Source: Clostridia bacterium (GTDB taxonomy: Bacteria; Bacillota; Clostridia; Lachnospirales; JAOARL01). From it: a stretch of DNA of 45,023 bases. Below, piece after piece: positions 39,056 to 45,023 of this stretch. The stretch is taken from NCBI GenBank assembly GCA_025210555.1, contig JAOARL010000008.1:1-45023 (forward strand), read 5' to 3'. Every line of letters starts with the position of its first letter. Within the stretch, counting starts at the first letter, position 1. Below the pieces are notes generated by a model. The model saw only the letters and a program-made list of their open reading frames with translations, was not told the DNA's origin and ran no database searches. The position numbers and the translations under genes were made by a program.

Positions 39056-39082
39056 GAAAAAAGCTTTAATTATTAAAGCTTT
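39056..39082 (-). terminator. Terminator of the queA-hprK-whiA-rsmB operon
   Basis: Ten-base perfect stem AAAGCTTTAA/TTAAAGCTTT (39060-39069, 39073-39082), loop TTA, T-rich tail. It covers the last codons of the TPR gene. Confidence 0.82.
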
Positions 39083-40130
39083 CCTCGATTCTATCATGAA
39101 CTCTTTTTGGTATTATCTTGTTTTTTTCACCTAAGAAATCAACATACTTCTTATAATACTCATAAGATTCTTCTTTTTTATCAAGTGCATACTTTACATC
39201 TCCCATGTTTATATATGCAACTACCCTTTCATCATTCTCGGCTAATACAATATCTAAAAGTTTTTCAGCTTCTACGAACTTATTATTTTTATAATACGCA
39301 TATGCAATATCATTTACATATTGAGTGAAAACTTCCTTCTTAAGTTGATATTTAGATCCTTGATCTTTCTTTTCATACTCAATGTAAAGTTTGCTAATAT
39401 TAGTTTCTATGTTTTTTTCAAAATCATCTTCTACAGCAACTTGAGACTTATAATATTCTTCAAAACCATAAACCATTATATCAAGCGCTTCTTTGTAATT
39501 CTCTGATGAATCCATAATTTCTAGTGCATAATCATGCGATTCTATCATAGCAAGTCTCCCTAGCTTATAAATTTCTTCTTGATAAGCTTCAGGATATACA
39601 ACATTTTGCGATACTCCTCCATAACCTGCTGCTTCATCAAACGAATTACTATTAAGAGATGCTTCAACATTTTTAAAATAGACTATAGCTTCATCATTAA
39701 TTTCAACCCCATTATAATTAAGACTATTCCCTGTAATTTTAAAGTTGTACTTATATGATTCATTACTCATATTGTCTTTTGTTGTTACATTTAACTCTTT
39801 GAGTTCTTCATCGTAATCAAATGCTACATTATAAGGATTTAACCTTTCAAGTAGAGTTATTTGGTCATAAACTATAACCTCATCACTGTTTTCAAGCAAT
39901 ATAACTAATACTGAATCATAATTTAATAATAACCTTATTTTTTTATCCCCCATTAATATATCATTAGAAATTTTATATTCACTTTTCATGTTTTCAAGTG
40001 AATCCGCTGTATAATAAGTAATTGGCCCCTTAGGCACAAAAAGTTTTTCTATTTTATATCCCCATATTCTTGGCAATAAAACGATAGCTAAAGCTACTAA
40101 AACACATGTATATATTATTTTTCTATTCAT
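39066..40130 (-). CDS. Membrane-anchored TPR protein, unknown
   Basis: A 354-residue protein with an N-terminal anchor (residues 4-21 KIIYTCVLVALAIVLLPR) and an extracytoplasmic body. The middle is strand-rich (KYNFKITGNSLNYNGVEI); the C-terminal 90 residues contain tetratricopeptide-like helices (YAYYKNNKFVEAEKLLDIVL, VVAYINMGDVKYALDKKEES). Many clostridia have a zinc peptidase or fmt/def at this place; here this unknown protein follows rsmB. GGAGG lies seven bases before the ATG. A scaffold role at the envelope is plausible but unproved. Confidence 0.75.
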   Translation of the reverse strand: MNRKIIYTCVLVALAIVLLPRIWGYKIEKLFVPKGPITYYTADSLENMKSEYKISNDILMGDKKIRLLLNYDSVLVILLENSDEVIVYDQITLLERLNPYNVAFDYDEELKELNVTTKDNMSNESYKYNFKITGNSLNYNGVEINDEAIVYFKNVEASLNSNSFDEAAGYGGVSQNVVYPEAYQEEIYKLGRLAMIESHDYALEIMDSSENYKEALDIMVYGFEEYYKSQVAVEDDFEKNIETNISKLYIEYEKKDQGSKYQLKKEVFTQYVNDIAYAYYKNNKFVEAEKLLDIVLAENDERVVAYINMGDVKYALDKKEESYEYYKKYVDFLGEKNKIIPKRVHDRIEESFNN

Positions 40131-40146
40131 CCTATTACCTCCTTGA

Positions 40147-41424
40147 TTATATTTTCCTTAATTTAGCTATAAAGAAGCCATCTGTATTTTCCTTAGACGG
40201 AATTATAGTCATGTAGCCTTCATTTGATCCTTCAAATGGAACTAATTCTAATCCAAACTTATCTATCATCCATTTAACATTTTCATCATTTTCTTTTTTA
40301 TTTAATGTACACGTACTATATACTAAAATACCATCTTCCTTTAAGTACTTTATCCCATTTTCTATTATTTTCTTTTGAATTTCTACTAATTCATCAAAAT
40401 TACCATCTTTTAATTTTATATCTGGTCTTTTGCTTATTATTCCTATTCCTGAACACGGAACATCAAGAAGTATCTTATCTGCATACGATTCAAGGTTACC
40501 ATCAAATATTGTTCCATCTTTTACCCCGGCTTTAATGATGTCTATTCCTAATCTTTTTGTCGTATCCTCAATAAGCTTAATCTTATGTTCATGTACATCA
40601 AAAGCTCTTATTTCTCCATTATTCCCCATCATTTCAGCTATATGAGTAGTCTTACCACCTGGAGCTGAACACATATCAATAATTTTCTCGCCACTTTTAG
40701 GTTCTAATATATTTGAAACCATCATAGACGATTGTCCTTGAACAGTAAAATAACCTTCATTGAAACTATCAAGACTTAAAATATTTTTACCTTTAAGAAC
40801 AATCTTACACTCATCAATTTCCCCGCAGTCTTCTATTTCTAAATCCTTAGCAACAATTTCAGCAACACTTTTAAGATCTCCTTTTAGTGAATTTAATCTG
40901 ATAGTTAATTTAGGTGTATTATTTAAATTTTTAATTATTTCTTCTGCATTATCATATTGTGAATATAACATATCTACAAGCCACATAGGTACTGAATAGT
41001 AGACACTTAAATATTCCTTCTTGTTTTTATTAGGATACTTTATTGTTTCTCTTTCTCTATCTACATTCCTAAGAACACCATTAACAAAACCTTTGAGGGC
41101 TTTATACTTTGATTTATTTACTATTTTAACAGCTTCATTAACAGCTGCAGATACTGGAACTTTATCCATAAATAAAATTTGATATATACTTATCCTAAGA
41201 ATATTTTTAACCTCACGTTTAACTCTTTTACCTTTAGTAAATTGTGAAATTATATAATCAATTTTTATCATATTTCTAACAGTGCCATTAACAATCTCTG
41301 TAACAAAACCTCTATCTCTTTGATCAAGTTCTGAATGTTTAAGAGCTTCTCTTAAAGCTATATTACTGTACTTACCTTCTAGTATTTCTCCCAGTATTTG
41401 TAATGCTAATTTTCTTGAATTCAT
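40147..41424 (-). CDS. rsmB: 16S rRNA cytosine-C5 methyltransferase RsmB
   Basis: A 425-residue enzyme that makes m5C967 in 16S rRNA. The N-terminal NusB-like domain (residues 1-135: LALQILGEILEGKYSNIALR, YQILFMDKVPVSAAVNEAVK, VNGVLRN) is followed by a Rossmann methyltransferase with the SAM loop DMCSAPGGKTTHIAEMM and two catalytic cysteines, in DVPCSGIG and YSTCTLNKKEN. The ATG has AGGTGAG upstream. It lies in the operon after whiA with eight bases between, and before the TPR gene. Confidence 0.96.
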   Translation of the reverse strand: MNSRKLALQILGEILEGKYSNIALREALKHSELDQRDRGFVTEIVNGTVRNMIKIDYIISQFTKGKRVKREVKNILRISIYQILFMDKVPVSAAVNEAVKIVNKSKYKALKGFVNGVLRNVDRERETIKYPNKNKKEYLSVYYSVPMWLVDMLYSQYDNAEEIIKNLNNTPKLTIRLNSLKGDLKSVAEIVAKDLEIEDCGEIDECKIVLKGKNILSLDSFNEGYFTVQGQSSMMVSNILEPKSGEKIIDMCSAPGGKTTHIAEMMGNNGEIRAFDVHEHKIKLIEDTTKRLGIDIIKAGVKDGTIFDGNLESYADKILLDVPCSGIGIISKRPDIKLKDGNFDELVEIQKKIIENGIKYLKEDGILVYSTCTLNKKENDENVKWMIDKFGLELVPFEGSNEGYMTIIPSKENTDGFFIAKLRKI

Positions 41425-41432
41425 TAACTCAC

Positions 41433-42377
41433 CTAACTTTTTCTATATTGTGATGCTATTTCTGCAATTTTTCTAAACCTGTGATTTATTGCAGACTTCG
41501 ATAATTTAAGATTAGATACTTCTCCAAGCTCCTTAAGACTTAAGTTTGGATATTCAACCCTAAGTGTTATAACTTCTCTTAAGCTCTCTGGCAAATTATC
41601 TATACCTACTTCTTTATCTATTAATTCAATATCCTCAATTTGTTTAATTGAAGCTTTTACAACTTTATTTAAATTTGCTGTTTCGCAATTAACTACTCTA
41701 TTAACCTTGTTCCTCATCTCTTTTAATATTCTAACATTTTCAAACTCCATAAGAGAAACATGTGCCTCTATTATATTTAAAAATGTTGATATTTGTTCTC
41801 CTTCTTTTAGATAAACAACAAAGTGCCCTTTTCTTTCAACGATTTTTGAATCTAATCCAAAACTGTTAATTAGGTTAGACAGTCCTTCTGCATGGGCATA
41901 ATCACTATCTACTATCTCAAGGTGATATCCCTTTTCTGGATCTGAAACTGATCCAGCTGCTAAAAATGCGCCTCTTAAATAACCTCTCTTAAAAGACTGA
42001 TCTTCATATACTAACTCAGTTACATTGTTAGCTATTACTAAAATATCATCATCAACTCTAAGAATACCCATTTCTTTAAGCATTCTTTCAACTAAAAATA
42101 TATTGCTTATATATATATAATATACTCTATTTTTAGATAACTTTTTACTTCTTCTCATGCTTATCTCTGGGGTATAGTTATATAAATATTTTATTTCAGA
42201 AAATATTTTTCTAGCTAATGCTGGATTTTCTGTATGTAAACTAATTAGCATTTTTCCATATTTAACTGATATATTACCAATTAAGTTTACTAAAGCTGCT
42301 AATTCCATTTTTTTAATAAAAGCTCTATCATATTCAATTTTTACTATTTCTGATTTTACTTTTGATGAAAATGACAT
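41433..42377 (-). CDS. whiA: Sporulation/division regulator WhiA
   Basis: A 314-residue DNA-binding protein with two degenerate LAGLIDADG-like domains (GRxx-like FKRGYLRGAFLAAGSVSDPE) and a C-terminal HTH (LSLKELGEVSNLKLSKSAIN, HRFRKIAEIA). WhiA affects cell division and chromosome segregation in Firmicutes and sporulation in actinomycetes. Its ATG directly follows the murB stop. The adjacent order hprK-murB-whiA matches clostridia; rapZ and yvcK, often beside it, are missing. Confidence 0.96.
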   Translation of the reverse strand: MSFSSKVKSEIVKIEYDRAFIKKMELAALVNLIGNISVKYGKMLISLHTENPALARKIFSEIKYLYNYTPEISMRRSKKLSKNRVYYIYISNIFLVERMLKEMGILRVDDDILVIANNVTELVYEDQSFKRGYLRGAFLAAGSVSDPEKGYHLEIVDSDYAHAEGLSNLINSFGLDSKIVERKGHFVVYLKEGEQISTFLNIIEAHVSLMEFENVRILKEMRNKVNRVVNCETANLNKVVKASIKQIEDIELIDKEVGIDNLPESLREVITLRVEYPNLSLKELGEVSNLKLSKSAINHRFRKIAEIASQYRKS

Positions 42378-43283
42378 TTAAAACTCTCCTATTTTCTTTA
42401 CTTCAAGATGAAGCTCTACTCCATACTTTTCAATTATTTTTTCTTTAATGTGGTTTGTAAGATTGATTACATCCTCAGCTGTTGCATTTCCTGTATTTAT
42501 AACAAACCCTGAGTGTTTCTCAGAAACCTGAGCTCCACCAATTTTATATCCTTTAAATCCATATTGTTCAATAAACCAAGCTGCAGTATGCTCTACACCA
42601 TCCGGCCATTTAAATGTGCTTCCGGCACTTGGTTTATCAATAGGCTGCTTAGCTATTCTTTTGCTTGTTAAGTCTTTAACTTTAGCTAAAATTTCTTCTT
42701 TTTCACCTTTTTCAAGCAGCATTTTAGCACTAAGAATTATACATTTTTCATTTTGAAACATACTAGATCTATATCCCATATTTGTATGTTCTATTTCTTT
42801 TTCTAAAAGATCTCCATTTTCTGATATATATGTAACTGATATAAGGTTCTCTTTTATCTCTCCACCATATGCCCCAGCATTCATATATATTGCTCCACCA
42901 AGTGATCCTGGTATGCCAGTTGCATACTCAAAATTTTTATATCCTAAATTAGAAAGTTTCTTTGCCATAGTTGAAAAAACTATCCCCGCTGAAACTTCTA
43001 ATATGTCATCTTTTATTTCAAAACTACTCATATTCTTATCTATTTTTATAACTAAAATATCCATATCATTATCTGAAACAAGTAAATTGCTACCATTTCC
43101 AATAATTTCATATTTATAGTTTTCTTCTCTACATAATTTTATAACATCTATGATCTCTTCTTTACTTTTAGGCAGAACCATCCATTTAACCTTACCGCCT
43201 ATCTTAAACGTAGTATGTTCTTTCATACTTTCATTTTCTAAAACTCTATCCTTACTTAATATTTCAATTAATCTATTTTTCAT
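42378..43283 (-). CDS. murB: UDP-N-acetylenolpyruvoylglucosamine reductase
   Basis: A 301-residue FAD enzyme that makes UDP-N-acetylmuramate with NADPH. FAD-binding motifs (HTTFKIGGKVKW, NGSNLLV, ATGIPGSLGGAIYMNAGAYG), the active-site Ser in PSAGSTFKWP and the C-terminal Glu region (VSEKHSGFVINTGNATAEDV) identify a type IIa MurB. The start is ATG 43281-43283 with AGGTGA upstream; a GTG three codons earlier lies in that site. It is placed between hprK and whiA, 9 bases from the former. Confidence 0.96.
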   Translation of the reverse strand: MKNRLIEILSKDRVLENESMKEHTTFKIGGKVKWMVLPKSKEEIIDVIKLCREENYKYEIIGNGSNLLVSDNDMDILVIKIDKNMSSFEIKDDILEVSAGIVFSTMAKKLSNLGYKNFEYATGIPGSLGGAIYMNAGAYGGEIKENLISVTYISENGDLLEKEIEHTNMGYRSSMFQNEKCIILSAKMLLEKGEKEEILAKVKDLTSKRIAKQPIDKPSAGSTFKWPDGVEHTAAWFIEQYGFKGYKIGGAQVSEKHSGFVINTGNATAEDVINLTNHIKEKIIEKYGVELHLEVKKIGEF

Positions 43284-43292
43284 AGTTATCAC

Positions 43293-44213
43293 CTAATCTT
43301 CTAGCTTTTTAATAACTCTTTCTGTAAGCACTTCAGCTGCATTGTATCCTATTTTCTTTTGTCTATGATTTAACGCTGCTGTTTCTATTATAACTGCTAA
43401 ATTTCTACCTGAACTTACAGGTATACATATTGTTGGAACTTTAACCCCTAATATTTCTACGTGCTCTTCATATAAACCTAATCTATCATATGATTTTTCA
43501 TTATCTTGTGGCTCTAACTTAATAACTAAATCAACTGTATGTTTCTCAAGAACTGACTGTATTCCAAAAAGTTCCTTTACATTAACAATACCAACACCTC
43601 TAAGTTCTATAAAGTGCCTTATTACTTCTGGACATGTTCCAATTAAAATTCCTGCAAATGCTCTTTTTATCTCAACTACATCATCTGCAACTAGTCTGTG
43701 ATTTCTTTTAACAAGTTCAAGTGCCGTTTCGCTTTTACCAACTGAACTTTCCCCCATTATAAGCACTCCTTCACCATAAACGTCTACTAGTTCAGCATGA
43801 AGAGTCATTATTGGTGCAAGCTCTAATCTAAGCCATCTAATAAGTTCTCCCATAAAATTTGTAGTTGATTCACTTGCTTTTAGCACTGGTATCTCTTTTT
43901 CAAGCGCTAAAGTAAGAACTTCTTTTATCGGCTCTGAATCATGTGTAAATATTACACATGGAAATGAAAAAGAAAATAACTTTTCTAAAGCTTTCTTTCT
44001 TTTTTCCTCTGATAATTTATTTAAATATATTGTTTCACTTCTTCCAATAAGTTGTATTCTATCTGAGTCAAACAGTTCAAAAAATCCTGTAAGCTCAAGC
44101 GAAGGTATATTCACTTCTACTTTACTTAACATCTTCTTTTTAAGATTAAGTTCAGGTGTATAATTTTGTAATTTAAACTCCTTCATTAACTTATCAATTG
44201 ATACTTTTTGCAT
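43293..44213 (-). CDS. hprK: HPr kinase/phosphorylase
   Basis: A 306-residue bifunctional enzyme that phosphorylates HPr on Ser46 or removes the phosphate, linking sugar supply to catabolite repression. The P-loop GESSVGKS is at residues 154-161, His139 and the family signature ELRGVGIVNVKELFG follow the N-terminal domain. The start is ATG 44211-44213 with GGGAGG seven bases upstream; the in-frame ATG five codons earlier lies before that site. It follows queA by 15 bases. Confidence 0.97.
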   Translation of the reverse strand: MQKVSIDKLMKEFKLQNYTPELNLKKKMLSKVEVNIPSLELTGFFELFDSDRIQLIGRSETIYLNKLSEEKRKKALEKLFSFSFPCVIFTHDSEPIKEVLTLALEKEIPVLKASESTTNFMGELIRWLRLELAPIMTLHAELVDVYGEGVLIMGESSVGKSETALELVKRNHRLVADDVVEIKRAFAGILIGTCPEVIRHFIELRGVGIVNVKELFGIQSVLEKHTVDLVIKLEPQDNEKSYDRLGLYEEHVEILGVKVPTICIPVSSGRNLAVIIETAALNHRQKKIGYNAAEVLTERVIKKLED

Positions 44214-44228
44214 TGATATACCTCCCAT

Positions 44229-45023
44229 TTATTTTATTATCATGGCATCTCCAAAACTGAAGAATCTATATTTTTCTCTAACAGCTTCTTCATAAGCTGC
44301 AAGGACTACTTCTTTATTAGACAATGCTGAAACTAACATTATTAAAGTTGATTTTGGTAAATGAAAATTAGTTATAAGTTTGTCTACAACCTTAAACTCA
44401 TATCCTGGATATATAAATATATCTGTATGCCCACTATCTTCTTTAACTAATCCATTTTCATCTACACAAGACTCTAATGTTCTAGTTGCGGTTGTTCCAA
44501 CAGATATAATTTTCTTTCCTGCTTTTTTAGCTTTATTAATTTTATCTGCATCTTCTTTCTTAACGTTATAATATTCTGAATGCATTTTATGTTCTAGTAC
44601 ATTTTCTACTTTAACTGGTCTAAAAGTTCCAAGACCAACATGTAATGTAACATAAGCCACTTCTACACCTTTATCTTTTATCTTTTCAATTAACTCATTT
44701 GTAAAATGAAGTCCTGCTGTTGGAGCTGCTGCTGAACCTTCATGTTTAGCATAAACAGTTTGGTATCTTCCCTGATCATCTAACTTTTCAGTTATGTATG
44801 GTGGAAGAGGCATTTCTCCTAACTCTTCAAGTATTTCATTAAAAATACCTGTATATGAAAACTTCACTCTCCTATTTCCTTCTTCTGTTACTTCTATAAT
44901 TTCTGCTTTTAATTTATCTTCTCCAAAGTATATTACATCTCCGGCTTTAGCTTTTCTTCCCGGTTTAACAAGTACATCCCAGTAATCTTCCTCAAGTTGT
45001 TCTAAAAGTAAAAACTCAACATT
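44229..45023 (-). CDS. queA: tRNA queuosine synthesis enzyme QueA (partial)
   Basis: The C-terminal 264 residues of S-adenosylmethionine:tRNA ribosyltransferase-isomerase; about 70 to 80 N-terminal residues lie beyond the right edge. The visible frame opens with [20 protein letters not shown] and continues through [57 protein letters not shown] and [16 protein letters not shown]. It transfers the ribosyl part of SAM to 7-aminomethyl-7-deazaguanine in tRNA to form epoxyqueuosine. An internal GTG at 44867 is not the start. Cotranscription with hprK, murB and whiA is likely. Confidence 0.97.
   Translation of the reverse strand, partial: NVEFLLLEQLEEDYWDVLVKPGRKAKAGDVIYFGEDKLKAEIIEVTEEGNRRVKFSYTGIFNEILEELGEMPLPPYITEKLDDQGRYQTVYAKHEGSAAAPTAGLHFTNELIEKIKDKGVEVAYVTLHVGLGTFRPVKVENVLEHKMHSEYYNVKKEDADKINKAKKAGKKIISVGTTATRTLESCVDENGLVKEDSGHTDIFIYPGYEFKVVDKLITNFHLPKSTLIMLVSALSNKEVVLAAYEEAVREKYRFFSFGDAMIIK

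Noticed and set aside
44229-44867. A 212-codon version of queA starting at an internal GTG.
   Set aside because: Homologous coding sequence continues without a stop to the right edge of the window, so the gene is cut by the window end.
1-45023. CRISPR arrays, rRNA and tRNA genes.
   Set aside because: No regular repeat-spacer pattern and no cloverleaf or rRNA-like GC-rich block was found on reading either strand.

Overview
The window is AT-rich DNA from a low-GC Gram-positive anaerobe of the class Clostridia. The evidence is reverse-type rubrerythrin, a GerW/YtfJ sporulation protein, WhiA, HPr kinase, PrkC with PASTA domains, and Shine-Dalgarno sequences of the AGGAGG type. The order queA-hprK-murB-whiA, then rsmB, rlmN-prpC-prkC-rsgA-rpe, with rpmB facing the other way, fits Clostridium, Peptostreptococcaceae or Tissierellia relatives. 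The genus cannot be fixed from this sequence. Almost everything is on the minus strand. The plus-strand genes are the 13877-18277 block, rpmB, and nothing else I can support. No tRNA, rRNA, CRISPR array, transposase or integrase was seen, and no gene-free stretch exceeds 300 bases.

Layout, left to right. 1-4716: start of an unknown gene, a secreted WG-repeat protein, the YhaM exoribonuclease and a three-gene orphan group ending in terminators. 4778-5874: an oxidative-stress operon (reverse rubrerythrin and Bcp peroxiredoxin) with a PerR-like box over the transcription start. 5909-11266: a B3/4-domain protein and a run of unrecognised genes, including a 671-residue protein with an internal Xre-type HTH. 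11320-13147: a YtrA-type GntR/ABC transporter operon with a palindromic operator on its promoter. 13877-15432: a CadC/ArsR-type sensor and a metal-efflux permease with a fused HMA domain. 15458-15567: a candidate small RNA divergent from a 7TM histidine kinase/response regulator pair (15621-18277). 18302-20166: further orphan genes, including a 48-residue one. 20265-23867: ppiB, ruvAB with a perfect LexA/Cheo box, gerW, a DUF2953 gene and a small unknown gene. 23939-27709: iscR-iscS-iscU-mnmA-yqeK, linking Fe-S assembly to tRNA thiolation. 27833-29598: an orphan pair, one member with an HEITH zinc-protease motif. 29756-33454: a shortened MotA-like membrane protein, an M29 aminopeptidase, a YiiX-like cysteine-peptidase-fold protein and a small membrane protein. 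33549-45023: rpmB and the long cell-wall, translation and signalling block through queA.

The housekeeping genes form compact operons with overlapping stop and start codons. Between them sit separate terminator-bounded islands of lineage-specific proteins (3278-4716, 6678-11266, 13169-13747, 18302-20166, 27833-29598). These are mostly charged or coiled-coil, or small two-helix membrane proteins. I could not assign them a system, and they are the least explained part of the window. The best-supported regulatory observations are the PerR box, the LexA box, the GntR and ArsR operators lying on their own promoters, and the unannotated minus-strand transcript at 15458-15532.
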